NCBI GenBank assembly: GCA_037127315.1
Contig: JBBBDQ010000421.1
Span: 646,001 to 710,000 of the forward strand
Reading direction: 5' to 3'
DNA from: Ascarosepion bandense
Lineage: Eukaryota; Mollusca; Cephalopoda; Sepiida; Sepiidae
Length of the DNA: 64,000 bases
Made by a program: the position numbers and the translations under genes. This document shows, one piece after another, positions 31,978-42,184 of the stretch. Within the stretch, counting starts at the first letter, position 1, and every line of letters starts with the position of its first letter. Under the pieces are notes generated by a model. The model was given only the letters and a program-made list of their open reading frames with translations, did not search any database and was not told the DNA's origin.

Positions 31978-31985
<8 letters not shown>
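30895..31985 (+). pseudogene. LINE-A copy, RT, heavily mutated
   Basis: Frame 30898 reads HITLSLASAIISKLYPYKS, the block before RT motif 1 (compare 2340-2400 in the long copy), then VPVFKNSGEPSDSFKYQTIN. Later blocks include LIQSFLPNLGIKFVFNG, a motif B equivalent near 31440-31470 (GTTGTCCCTCAGGGT), and FANNATIY where the DD pair is NN. It ends near 31980, where a (TA)n run is inserted in the RRICN-equivalent block. Confidence 0.8.

Positions 31986-32035
<50 letters not shown>
31984..32035. repeat. (TA)n microsatellite
   Basis: TA run of about 50 bp at the end of the decayed LINE copy. A second run of about 55 bp lies at 32192-32246, preceded by (CA)n; a third, short one at 32429-32451. Confidence 0.95.
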
Positions 32036-32037
<2 letters not shown>

Positions 32038-32190
32038 CAAAATATAGTTTTAAGATTCGCTATATTCATGGATCAAAGTGCTCAATATCAGGAATAGAGC
32101 GTATGTAAATATAAAAGTGGACATCGACGTCAAAATTCAGCGGCGACAGTCTGTTTCATGCTAAACGCAATCGTCAGGTCACACACACAC

Positions 32191-32249
<59 letters not shown>

Positions 32250-32349
32250 AGTGAGTATAGAATGAGGAGAGAAAAAAGAAAAACATTTTCCGTTCAAAAC
32301 ATTAATTTAAAACAGTGCTCGATATATGATGTATAGAGCAGTGAATATT

Positions 32350-32431
32350 TATTATAAATTATGTTTTAGAACATGTACATAATTTCTTCTAGAAGAAATT
32401 ATGTACATGTTCTAAAACATAATTTATAATA
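32350..32431. repeat. Perfect 82-bp palindrome
   Basis: The left half 32350-32390 is the exact inverse complement of 32391-32431, with no spacer (centre CTTCT/AGAAG). Forty-one of 41 positions pair. It is flanked by microsatellites (32192-32246 and 32432-32451). Perfect spacer-less palindromes are unstable in cells and are sometimes assembly artefacts, so a check is warranted. Confidence 0.95.
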
Positions 32432-32539
32432 TATATATATATATATATATAATTACTTCGTATTGATTACTAAAAGTTAGTCTGGGCGGATTGACCATCC
32501 AGGAAAAGTAAAATTCATTTCAAACTCATTGATATACTT

Positions 32540-32682
32540 CCGACCGCTCTTTCAGTTCAAATAATGCCAGACTTGTGGCTTTTCAATTTTTTTGTTTACT
32601 TATATTTTTCATAATCAGCAACCCTTTGCATGTTAGTAGCTTTATTGTCTTAATTTGAATGAAATGATCATAGAAAAAAACT
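32540..32682 (+). repeat. LINE-A 3' tail, decayed
   Basis: AGCAACCCTTTGCATGTTAG, TAGCTTTATTGTC and GAAATGATCATAGAAAAAAA match the LINE-A 3' tail with many substitutions. It may be the 3' end of the decayed copy at 30895, separated by microsatellite and palindrome insertion. Confidence 0.6.
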
Positions 32683-33230
32683 GAGAAGTTGATTCTGTCG
32701 GCTGTGAATAACAGGATCTTCACTCCAGTGTCACTCTTAATAGTGTCATCATTAATAACACAGGAAATAATTGTTACTACAACAGGCCCTAAAATTCAAC
32801 ACCTGACTAGATTAACTTCTAATGTATATCTCGGGACCTTTCCAGACAGGAGCATGTTAAGTTTTTAGAATGTCAAGGAGCCCATACTAACATGTAAAAT
32901 AATATTTTACTCAGGTCCATAGAATAGAGTGCTAACCAAATGTTTCTATAAACTATGTCTGTTTGTTTTTTTTTGTTTTTTATTACTTATAAATACACCT
33001 AAAATTGCAATTCACTGCTGCATTTCATGCATGAATTCAACATGAGAAACATTCCCTCAAGCTTGCATTTTAAACAAACAACCTTTGACAACTGTCTTTA
33101 TTATAAATTTCCAAAAGTCATCATCAGATTAGGGCGCCTTATATTATTTTGAAATTAAGATGAAAAATTTTATTAAAAAATTGGTTATTAATACCGATTC
33201 GTCTAAAACACTTAAAATAATATTGTTCTT
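32683..33230. other. AT-rich spacer, no gene seen
   Basis: No recognised repeat, motif or RNA gene. Confidence 0.4.
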
Positions 33231-33234
33231 TATA

Positions 33235-33475
33235 GAATGTGCGTCGTGGTGCAGTGGATATCGGCTCGGAACGAGAAATCGGGAAGCCGAGTTCGAATTC
33301 CAGTCGAATTCCTTGCGTTCACTTACGCGCAAATACCCTTGCAAAAGGTATTAATCCGTCTCTCTTCCCTCCAGTTATGGATTAAATAATAGGAGAGATT
33401 GAGTTCTGTAGCCTTGGTCGGCAACCAGTCTACCACAAAAAGCAATGTCAACCTACTGCGGGATAATCTTAAGAC
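33235..33475 (+). mobile_element. SINE-A, 3'-truncated
   Basis: Good tRNA-like head (GTGGTGCAGTGGATATCGGC, B box GAGTTCGAATTCC at about 33290) and body to GGGATAATCTT, then the sequence leaves the family before the GACATGATCGCCC tail. The A and B boxes are intact. Confidence 0.87.
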
Positions 33476-34025
33476 AGCGTATCAAGCGTTCGTTGAAAAT
33501 AAAAATAGCCGTGAATTTGGATTTGAATGACTGCAACTGGTAACACTTATAATTTAATCAATAAAGCATTTTCTATGAATAGAGGTTTCGAGTTCGAGCT
33601 TTGACAAAAGCACATTCTTTGTTTCGTAGCGACGCTCTCTGTTAACGATCGTAGAATGACGCTCTCTAATTTACGAGAAAACACAACTGAAACCAAGATC
33701 AATAAAATACTAATAAAAAAAATTAATAATAAATAAGCGTTATGTTTTGTAATACATGTTGCCGACATTTATTATTTTGATGTCTTTGAATGAATGTTTA
33801 CCATTCCACCGCATGCAATAAAACTAAAACATCCCAAAGTTCAATATTGTAGATTTCTGTATATAATATGCATTGCATGTATTTTAATTCTTTAGAAGAT
33901 ATACATGATATAGAAATTTTGAAAAATGTTTTGATATAAAATATGATAATTCACATTATGCCAACGTCATAATACGAATTATCTCGAGCAAAATTGTATC
34001 AAAGCCATTCGTCTTTATAAGAATA
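33476..34025. other. Spacer, no gene seen
   Basis: No recognised element. The minus-strand frame 33547-33768 has no domain. Confidence 0.4.
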
Positions 34026-34410
34026 CTAGCAGTATAGCCCGGCGTTGCTCGGGTGTAATGAAAGCTTTAAAACTAATCCATGGTTCCGGAACTCAGACTC
34101 TTTGGACGTTGTCACGAAAGACTAAAAAGCAATAGTTGTTTCCAGTTAACGCGAAACCGTAGACTGAAAGAAAAAGGAATGGATATAAGTCAAATTTTGA
34201 TTTCCTGGTATCGATATCAAATCAGTTTTTTTCGTCGTAAACTGAATTTTGAAGACTAAATAAGTCCTCTGAGTAAATGGTATCATGACTGAGACTAAGA
34301 ACTCCAATTATACCTACTTAGAGCCAAAATCGAAGCAAAAAATAAAAGGTCTGAAAAAATACAGACATATAGGCTGATAAACAGACACACACACACACAA
34401 ACATCTTGCC

Positions 34411-34467
<57 letters not shown>

Positions 34468-34797
34468 GCATTTTCTGCACTATTGTAAGAACTGCAATCT
34501 TGAAACTTCTGAATATCATTTCTTATGTCTTTTTCTACGAGTGTATCAAATTTGATTAAAATCGGACCAATCCTTCTTTAACCTGATTTTTTCGATTATC
34601 GATTGTTGATATTTATCGGGGGTACCTCGACACAAAACATAGCTAAGAACACTCGCAGACGCTTATAGTACAACTGTGTAAACTTTCAAGAAAATCGGTT
34701 CAGCCGTTTTGGAGTCTATAGGTAACGGATACACACACACACACAGACACACACACACAGACACACAGACAAAGTTCCATTTATAAATAAGTTTAGA
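34026..34797 (-). mobile_element. Helitron-H copy 3, long subtype, minus strand
   Basis: In plus coordinates it begins with the reverse of the 3' end (CTAGCAGTATAGCCCGGCG, then TTGCTCGGGTG) and ends with the reverse of TCTAAACTTATTTATAAATG at 34797. Relative to copies 1 and 5 it has about 210 extra bp (34228-34465) with TAAGTCCTCTGAGTAAATGG, (CA)n and a (TA)n run. The same extra piece occurs in copy 4, so it defines a subtype. Confidence 0.88.
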
Positions 34798-35210
34798 TAG
34801 ATTTTTAAAACAATAATTCCAATAACTTTCTCAAGTAAATATTATGAATAGCAATTACATTAATTTATAAACAAAGCTTATCTCGCGTTTCTTTCCGATC
34901 ATTTCACACAAAATACATAGAAGTGAAATAGGTTTTAAAAAATGGCTGGCTGGATTCGAAGTAAAGAATCAAACAAAAGACGATTGAAATTTGTTTTTGT
35001 TTTTCCCATCCTCCTTGCACTGGAATGGAACATTGTGTTTAGTAAATCAGTTTTGGATGCGCCTTGTCCTGAAAAAGTTGCTCCGTTCTTGAAGCATGTA
35101 AACTTTGACAGATTCATTAAACATCGTCCAGAAAACTTTGTTTAAGAGGTCGACCGTTCCTGGATATTTACTTAGGCCAGAAATACGTACAGTTCTTGAT
35201 TTATTTCTGA
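34798..35210. other. Spacer with an unassigned small open frame
   Basis: An open frame of 67 codons at 34942-35145 (+) starts MAGWIRSKESNKRRLKFVFV and has a hydrophobic stretch after a basic one; no family was recognised and the start context is unremarkable. The pyrimidine-rich TTGATTTATTTCTGACAG at 35193-35210 resembles a splice acceptor. Confidence 0.3.
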
Positions 35211-35345
35211 CAGGGGACACAGCGCTGCTCCGGCGATGGGTGGAAGGAGAGGGTCCATCTATCGCCACGACGACCAAAATGGCAGCTGTACTCTTTGACC
35301 TCGAACCGACTCGATTTGGAAACTTTTGTGGCGTATTTTTTTTCT
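35211..35345 (+). other. GC-rich island, possible exon or 5' UTR
   Basis: About 135 bp of GC-rich DNA directly follows the acceptor-like TTTCTGACAG. Two plus frames stay open through it, one reading GDTALLRRWVEGEGPSIATT and then MAAVLFDLEPTRF from an ATG in good context (ACCAAAATGG at 35273-35282). No clear donor site was found before the T-rich tract at 35336, and the minus strand is open too. It could be a host exon or part of an unrecognised GC-rich repeat. Confidence 0.22.
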
Positions 35346-36182
35346 CTTTTTTCTTCTACAGTCACACACACACAATATATATATATATATAACTCGTTAT
35401 CGTTCTTTTTTGCTGGCTTGCATAGGTTGAGAGGAAAAGAATAGTAGATTGGAAATTGTTTTCCTCTTTTTAACATATACTTCCCACCCACACGCCTACA
35501 ATTGTTTCCGTGTGGATAGCTATTTTCTTATGTCGTACGAGAATTGCTTACTTTTTTTAAGAAACTGTTTTTGTGTGTGTGTGGAAATGTTTGCTCCCTT
35601 TTTCAATCGGTCGAATCTGAGTGCATGTCTGTCGCTGTACAACGTTTCGCACGTCCTGCTAAATCCGACGGAGACATGTCACTGACAACCAATCAAGTCA
35701 TCGACTTGGCTGCTATCAAAGAAAGGACACCTGATATTTTTGTTCCCCCTTTTTTACGGACTCTCGTCTCAACTTGTGTATAATCACTGTCCCTAAAAAA
35801 GCTTGATCATGGGACAGCATATAACTAGTCTCCTCTCGTCTTTAGAAATCTTCCGTATTACACCTGGACAGTGGCGATTGTGGAACTCAGAAAAATGGGG
35901 TTCACTTTTTTCTGAGGAAGAGAGGTGGGGAAAATTTAAGTAGCGTCTTCATTTTCATATTACACTACTATCGTATACACAATGTATCTACGTATCAAGT
36001 TAGGGACATTATTTCTAATTAACGTCTTTCTTCAGATATGAAAATATGACTATTAAGTCTCTTTCCCTCCCTAAGAGCATGTCTTGTTCTATCTTCTGTT
36101 TTTTATTTTATTTTTTTTTATTTTGCTTTCAAACTGATCTCTATGTGTTCTTATAAAGCTAAGTGAAAGAGAAAATGCAGAA
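35346..36182. other. Spacer with microsatellites, no gene seen
   Basis: Contains (CA)n and (TA)n at 35361-35391, a (TG)n run at 35572-35582 and poly-T/TTTA tracts at 36098-36124. No recognised motif; the open frames at 35449-35783 have no domain. Confidence 0.4.
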
Positions 36183-36190
36183 CGAAATGT

Positions 36191-36433
36191 CAGTCAGTTA
36201 GGTAAGTGCCATACGTGATACACGCTTGGGCGATCATGTCTCCAAAGAGACATGACCTACTGCTCAGAAGATTATCCCGCAGTAGGTTGCCATTGCTTTC
36301 TGCGGCAGACTGGTTGCCAGCCAAGGCTAGAGAACCCAGTCTGTCCTATTATTTAACCCATAACTGGAGGGAAGAGACGGATTAATACCTTTTCCAAGGG
36401 TATTTGCGCGTAAGTGAATGCAACGAATACGAG
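36191..36433 (-). mobile_element. SINE-A, 5'-truncated, with target-site duplication, minus strand
   Basis: Starts at the tail CAGTCAGTTAGGTAAGTGCC and runs through GCAGTAGGTTGCCATTGC and GGTATTTGCGCGTAAGTGAA. It stops before the tRNA head. CGAAATGT flanks it on both sides (36183-36190, 36434-36441). Confidence 0.88.
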
Positions 36434-36441
36434 CGAAATGT

Positions 36442-36765
36442 ACTAAAGACCAAATCTTTTCACAATCAGAGACTGATCAGTTTCATAAATGTTTGAAGCT
36501 TATAAAAGAAGAGAAGCACACCGAGAAGTCAGAAGCGTTTCGCCCCCCCCCACGTCTCTACAGAATCGACACTGCTCCTTAAAACTAATGAATGGTAACT
36601 GAACAGTTCAAAATCACACGCTGTCGTTAATGAAAGCAAGAGTAAATTCATTTAAATGTCATATTTATATGCATTAGGGGTGTTCGGATATGGCCTGTTA
36701 CTTGTATCCAAGAATGCACCAGACATTATTAATATTTTTTCTTATTTTCTTACGATACCATCTTT

Positions 36766-36807
<42 letters not shown>

Positions 36808-37170
36808 ACGATATCACCCTCCTGATTCTTTACATATCAATTTAACACTCTATAACTCCATCATAGAGTTTATACATTTTATAGCAAAATTACTTTAAAA
36901 TCTATTAGGTTGGAAAGAAAGACCTGTTGTAATTTAGACATGATCAGTATAATTTTTAAGTAATTACTGTATCATGACCATTTATTTTTACGGTTGGATA
37001 TTTTTCTTTTTTTTGCAGAATACTGAATATCAGAGCAGGTAAATTTGGTATCAATTTTACCCTTTTAGAATACGTTTAAATCACACTTATATCAGATGCT
37101 GTATGGATTTAAAAATAGTTATTCAGGAATGTAATATGAATTATTATATGAATATACTGTGTATGAAAAT
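36442..37170. other. Spacer, no gene seen
   Basis: Contains a (GT)n microsatellite at 36769-36804 and a C run at 36543-36550. Nothing else recognised. Confidence 0.45.
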
Positions 37171-37462
37171 GAAGCTTAAAAATCAATAGTTGTTTCCAGT
37201 TAAAGCGAAACCGTAGACTAAAAGAAAAATGAATGGATGTAAGCCAAATTTTGATTTCCTGGTATCGATATCAAATAAGTTTTTTCGTCGTAAACTGAAT
37301 TTTGAAGGCTAAATAAGTCCTCTGAGTAAATGATATCATGGCTGAGACTAAGAACTACAATTATATTTACTTAGAGCCAAACTCGAAGCAAAAACTAAAA
37401 TAAAAGGGCTGAAAAAATACAGACATACAGGCAGATAAACAGACACACACACAAATATCTTG

Positions 37463-37499
<37 letters not shown>

Positions 37500-37737
37500 G
37501 GATTTTCTGCACCATTGTAAGAACTGCAACCTTAAAACTTCTGAATGTCATTTCTTATGAGTGTATCAAATTTGTTTAAAATCGGACCACTCCTTCTATA
37601 ACCTGATTTTTTCGATTATCGATTTTCGATATTTATCGGGGGTGCCTCGACACAAAACCTAGCTAAGAACAGACACAGACACACACACATATACATACAC
37701 AAAGTTCTATTTATAAATAAGTTTAGATATTGAATAC
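37171..37737 (-). mobile_element. Helitron-H copy 4, truncated, minus strand
   Basis: The right end is the reverse of TCTAAACTTATTTATA (37737). It has the same 210-bp extra piece as copy 3 (37270-37490, with (TA)n 37469-37496). The element's 3' hairpin and CTAG end are missing on the left, and about 100 bp near the 5' end (prior to GAACAGACACAGACAC, 37670) are deleted. Confidence 0.85.
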
Positions 37738-38610
37738 TAGAAATATTTCATACAACTTGAACCTGTGAGCATTCATCGTTGATTTTTTATATATTTTTCA
37801 TACCCATTTAGATAAATATTTCATGACATTCAAGAAAATGACTGAGGACCTTCGTTTTACGCATTTCTAGTAGCTAGATGTTTATTTTTATCTAATCGTT
37901 CGTTATCATGAGTCAACTGTTTTAAGTAACTTTTATTTGCATTAATGAAGTTTTCGAATGATGTTTTGCTTAGGTCTGTTAACTTTTTTATTCAATTCAA
38001 GAATTTCTCTCACCAGTCAACTTTGTAATAACAATGTCTTACGCTCCTTTTCCTTTCAAATAGCGTGTGTCTTACATTAATACTCAGGCGAGTATAACAA
38101 GATAAGAATGATACAAAAATGGCTCCCCCATCAAATAAACAAGCTGTAGAAAAAGTCGGGGGAAGAGTAAAATTTGGAAGAAGCATGGTAGAGCAAAATG
38201 TTGGAATGAAGTAAAAAAAAAATTTGCAGCCGGTGATCTTCGTTTCTAATGATAAAAAGCGACACTGAATTTACTTTTAATGCCTGTCTTTAATGTCTGA
38301 AGACTTTTCAGTCAGTGTGTTATCTCCCCTTGCGTTGGCCATCAAGACTAGCAAAGGAGGAATGAGTGGGGCTGCTTTGACAGATCCGTTGCCCTTTTTG
38401 GTCATCTACCCAATTGTACATGAACGCCTGGTTGTTCTCGTGCTGCCGAACATGATTTAAACAAGCTTAAGATAAAAAATGGAAATAAAATATAGGCTAG
38501 GTTGTAAGAAGACGGTTATCGTTTTCGCCTTGGAAAAAGTTTCTCTCTTAACCAAGGAATAGTAATATCGCTCTCTTTTCTCTAGCTGTAACAGTTCGGA
38601 AGTAATCATG
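37738..38610. other. Spacer, no gene seen
   Basis: AT-rich; includes a very short frame from the ATG at 38118 (MAPPSNKQAVEKVGGRVKFG, 31 codons to a stop near 38213) of unknown meaning, and a GC-richer stretch at 38320-38450 without a recognised domain. Confidence 0.35.
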
Positions 38611-38682
38611 GTTCCTACATCCGGATCTCTTAAATTAAGCAAGATAGTTCCGAATAATTAATAATAATAATAATAGAATAGA

Positions 38683-38726
<44 letters not shown>

Positions 38727-38818
38727 GAACACGTTGATAGATAGATAGATGGTTCCTACATCCGGATCTCTTAAATTAAGCAAGATAGTTCCGATTAATA
38801 ATAATAATAATAATAATA

Positions 38819-38858
<40 letters not shown>

Positions 38859-38867
38859 GAACACGTT

Positions 38868-38908
<41 letters not shown>

Positions 38909-38917
38909 GAACACGTT

Positions 38918-38972
<55 letters not shown>
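38611..38972. repeat. (GATA)n / (TAA)n composite with a duplicated 43-bp segment
   Basis: GGTTCCTACATCCGGATCTC followed by TTAAATTAAGCAAGATAGTTCCG occurs at 38609-38651 and again at 38752-38794. Each copy is followed by (AAT)n and (AGAT)n runs. The string AGAACACGTTGATAG recurs three times within the GATA arrays. This looks like local tandem duplication of a segment that includes the microsatellites. Confidence 0.93.
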
Positions 38973-39040
38973 GATGAACTAACAAGCAAAACAAATTTTA
39001 TGCGTAATTGGTATTAACAGTAAAGTTTCTAACTAATAAA

Positions 39041-40177
39041 ATCTTGAATAAGTTCTCGCTGATTTTTCTTGAAAAGTAATGTTTTACTTACAAAAATTAG
39101 TAAGAAAAATGTCCCTGGAAATACTGCCCATCGCTAGCCACTACTTGTTCCCATTGTACACATAGGAAAAACGACACATCTTTTAAGACTAATCACAAGT
39201 CAACTTATTTTTAGCATCTTCATAAGAATGAAAGTACTGCTCAACCATGCCATGTGCCATCGATCGGAACAAAAGAAAATCGGGCGGGGTAATGTCTAAT
39301 GAATACAGCGAATGGGGTAGGACTTCTCATTTAAGCGTTTCCAAGCATGTTTTCACCCGTTTTGCATCATGTGGTGTAGCGTTATCATGGTTTTTTTTTT
39401 TTCAATACTTGGCTGAAACGCATCAATTATACTCGATGTGGACTCCCGTGATAGTTACAGTCGGTTTGAGCAGCTTCATAATAAAATATACCCAGCTGAT
39501 TCCACCAAATGCAGAGCAGAAGCTTGCCGCCGATGTTGATGTATGGCCGAGCTTACCCCACAATCTTCTACCCTTAGAGTTATTGTATTTACTTTTCATC
39601 GTCGGTCACTATCCGATACGATGCAATTGTTTTTTCTTTTCTCTGTTGAAGCAACTGCTCACACGTGACAAGACGTTTATCGGCTTCAAATCGTACGGCA
39701 CCTTGTGCCCTTGTTTTTGAATCCTTACTTATGCTTTCAAACTTTTCAAAACTGTTGTGAGATTAACTTCTAATGATTCTATGAGTTTAGCTTGTGCCTA
39801 ACATGAGTCCCCGTGAAGTAATGCCTCCAATTCTTTGTCTTTAAACATTCTTCTATGTACCAGAGCGTTCTTTCTTTTCAACTTTAAAATTTTTGAAGGG
39901 TCTGAACTAATCTCTGCATGTTGTTCCCGATAGTGCATGGTGGCCGTAAGTCTCAACAAGAATTCTGAGTGCTTCAGCTGCAGATTTATTTTTGAGTGCA
40001 GTAAAATTCCCCATAAATACATGTTTTTGACACGAAATCCGACATGTTTAACTGTATAAAAGTTGTTTACACTTCAGTGAAATGATATATACTGAATTTC
40101 AAGCACCGAAACTACAAGCACGCAGTTTTGGAGACACCATTTGTTTGAAAGCAGCAAGAACTTATTCAAGGTCCTAA
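39041..40177 (-). mobile_element. Mariner element with terminal inverted repeats, minus strand
   Basis: The ends carry matching inverted repeats: CTTGAATAAGTTCTCGCTG at 39043-39061 and its inverse at 40152-40170 with one difference; the right end reads TTAGGAC in the element's sense. The minus strand encodes a broken mariner transposase: TDDEK (first D, near 39600), HDNATPHDAKRVKTCLETLK (second D, near 39385), and YSLDITPPDFLLF with FRSMAHGMVEQYF (third D in PPDF, near 39295). Distances fit DD34D. Stops replace tryptophans (TDDEK followed by a stop, and LETLK followed by a stop), and a poly-T run interrupts near 39391. All three aspartates are still readable. The plus-strand frame 39247-39720 is antisense. 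Confidence 0.88.
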
Positions 40178-40260
40178 GATAATAAAAACAGAATAAAAAT
40201 TGATTTCGAGTCAAACACAAACAAATACGTACATACATACATACATACATATGAACTGAT

Positions 40261-40717
40261 TTGTTTGAACATTATTTTTGATCGATACTCGTATTTAAGT
40301 AGATATTATGTTTATAATCAAAAAGTATTATATATTTATTTCTACCTGCCTGACTATTTACGATAAAACATTTTATTTGCATTTTTTTGTTAATTTCCGT
40401 AACATGTTTACATTTGTTGACATTACATTACAATACATTTCAGAGCAGATATGGTTATTACGATGAATCGAAAATTGTGTTATATAGGCTTGATTTAAAC
40501 TTCGAGACTGAAGGTCATTCGTGGTCGAGTTGTCTAAGACGCGCCAGATCAATTGGTGGCTTCCCCTATGTTCGAATCCTGCCGAATGACGCATATTTTC
40601 GTAACGAAAATCTATCGTAAATAATCAGGCCGGTAGAAATAAATGTATAATACTGTTTGATTATAAACAGAATATCTACTTAAATACAAGTATCGATCAA
40701 AAATAATGTTCAAACAA
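40261..40717. mobile_element. TIR element (about 457 bp) with a tRNA-like core
   Basis: The stretch 40261-40366 is the inverse complement of 40613-40717 with about 8 differences over 105 bp (TTGTTTGAACATTATTTTTG start). Between them lies a tRNA-Leu-like sequence at 40514-40590. No transposase frame is present. A (TACA)n microsatellite adjoins the left end. Clear target duplications were not found. Confidence 0.85.
40514..40590 (+). pseudogene. tRNA-Leu-like sequence inside the TIR element
   Basis: The acceptor stem GTCATTC (40514-40520) pairs perfectly with GAATGAC (40584-40590). An A-box-like GTGGTCGAGTTGTCTAAG follows, then CGCCAGATCAATTGGTGG where tRNA-Leu(CAA) has its CCAGA anticodon stem with CTCAAG, then a short variable region and a consensus B box GTTCGAATCC (40570-40579). 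The anticodon arm is shortened and U33 is not properly placed, so it is probably not a working tRNA, but the Pol III promoter boxes are good. Confidence 0.6.
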
Positions 40718-41385
40718 ACCATTTCAAATTGTCGGTTGTTTATAACCAGTTTCATTAATTTTTGTAACATGTTTACATATACATATTAATTTTTTATTGA
40801 ATTTTCTTTTCCAATATTACTTCTTATAAGTATAAACGTTATTTTTAGTGTGCACACGTACTTAAATTGCCATTTGTTTTTTTGGGGTTTTTTGTTCTTT
40901 TGTATGTTCTTAAACAGTGAAATTATTAACAATCGGCCTAGATTGGAAAAATGAAATTAATAACAACCGGTCTAGGTTGAGAAACATACTAAAGAAAGAT
41001 TATGCCGACAACGGTAATCAAACCTGTATCGCCTTTGTCATCAGGGAAACCGTTTCTATTGCTGGGAGGTGTTTATACCAATTCGACCCCGGAAGTTACA
41101 TTGATAAATTCAGATTTGAATTAACGTTGGGACAAATCCGTATCAGCTAAATAAAGTTGGGAATAGTAACTGGAATACGTGTCCACACTAAAATTCAAGT
41201 GTAAAACAATAAAAAAAAAATACATGTAAAATATACACGAAGAGATGTCCGATAAGTAAGGTAAAAATATATAATTAATCCAAAATGTTTCTTACTCTAC
41301 AAATAAATCAATAAAGACATGTTACTAATATCACGCTACTTTTTCATCGAGATAGACATATTTATTCCATCTGTACGTGAAAAGG
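40718..41385. other. Spacer, no gene seen
   Basis: Contains an imperfect 33-bp tandem duplication (AATTATTAACAATCGGCCTA / AATTAATAACAACCGGTCTA) at 40919-40985. The open frame 40917-41150 over it has no recognised family. Confidence 0.4.
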
Positions 41386-41387
41386 GA

Positions 41388-41680
41388 TGTGCGTTGTGGC
41401 TCAGTGGATATCGACTCGGAACGAGAAATCGGGGAGCCGAGTTCGAATTCCAGCTGAATTCATTGCATTCACTTACGCGCAAATACCCTTGGGAAAGGTA
41501 ATAATCCGTCTATTCCTTCCAGTTATGGGTTAAATAACAGGACAGATTGGGTTCTATAGCCTTGGTCGGCAACCGGCCTACCGCAGAAAACAATGGCAAC
41601 CTTCTGCGAGATAATCTTCTGCCCAGTCTTTCGAGACATGATTGCTCAAGCGTGTATCACCTATGGCACTTAACTGACTG
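41388..41680 (+). mobile_element. SINE-A copy
   Basis: Head GTGCGTTGTGGCTCAGTGGA with B box GAGTTCGAATTCC at about 41439; complete body; a 10-bp deletion near 41628 removes part of the CAGTCATGTCTCTTT block; ends CACTTAACTGACTGCCTG. One of the least diverged copies here. Confidence 0.92.
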
Positions 41681-41734
41681 CCTGCCGAAAGAATAGCAAA
41701 TACTAAAAAAAAATGTAAGCAGACTAAAAAGGAA

Positions 41735-42172
41735 TGAATTAATGAAAAGCGCGCAGAAATACAGAGAATTAACAGCACAAGTGAGTCACGTTCTCGCTGA
41801 CGTGATGTGGCTTCCCGCTGTCTTTTCTACAAATAATTTCATGGCAACTGCTCTGACGAGCTTTTTCCTGGTGTCCCTAACACATGAATTTAAGCGTTCT
41901 ACTAGATTGGCTTCTAGGTCTCACCCATTTACTGTTGAAGTAGTTAGGTGCAACTACCTTTTCTTTTCTTTTCTCGCATTTCCCTCCTGTGAAATTCCCC
42001 AATAGCTACGATCTCTAAAAATTTAAATACAGCATCAATTTCCATCTTCTATCTCTTTGATTCTCATTCATTTTTAAATCTTTCTTCGACTCTGTACTCA
42101 GTCCTTTCTCTCACTTTACTCCCCTGCGCACTAGTGGCGGTTCCACCTTGCTTTAGGTGAAATTATTAAAAC
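41735..42172 (+). pseudogene. LINE-A 3'-end fragment
   Basis: From about 41780: VSHVLADVMWLPAVFSTNNF (equivalent of LSHRRDVASLCLFCKYF), then SFFLVSLTHEFKRSTRLASR and SHPFTVEVVRC, a frame change, and the 3' tail CCCCTGCGCACTAGTGGCGG, GTGAAATTATTAAAACA at 42121-42172. The fragment is 5'-truncated. Confidence 0.87.
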
Positions 42173-42184
42173 AGATGTGGCCGA

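Noticed and set aside
33105..33135. CTGATGA followed by GGAAA on the minus strand, hammerhead-like
   Set aside because: No stem II can form between the two boxes and no stem III or cleavage triplet is placed correctly.
38658..38994. Minus-strand frames rich in YLSI repeats
   Set aside because: Translation of GATA microsatellites.
39247..39720. 157-codon plus-strand frame
   Set aside because: Antisense of the mariner transposase on the minus strand.
41388..41460. SINE heads as possible functional tRNA genes
   Set aside because: Only A and B boxes are tRNA-like; the acceptor and anticodon stems do not fold, and the sequence continues into the common SINE body.
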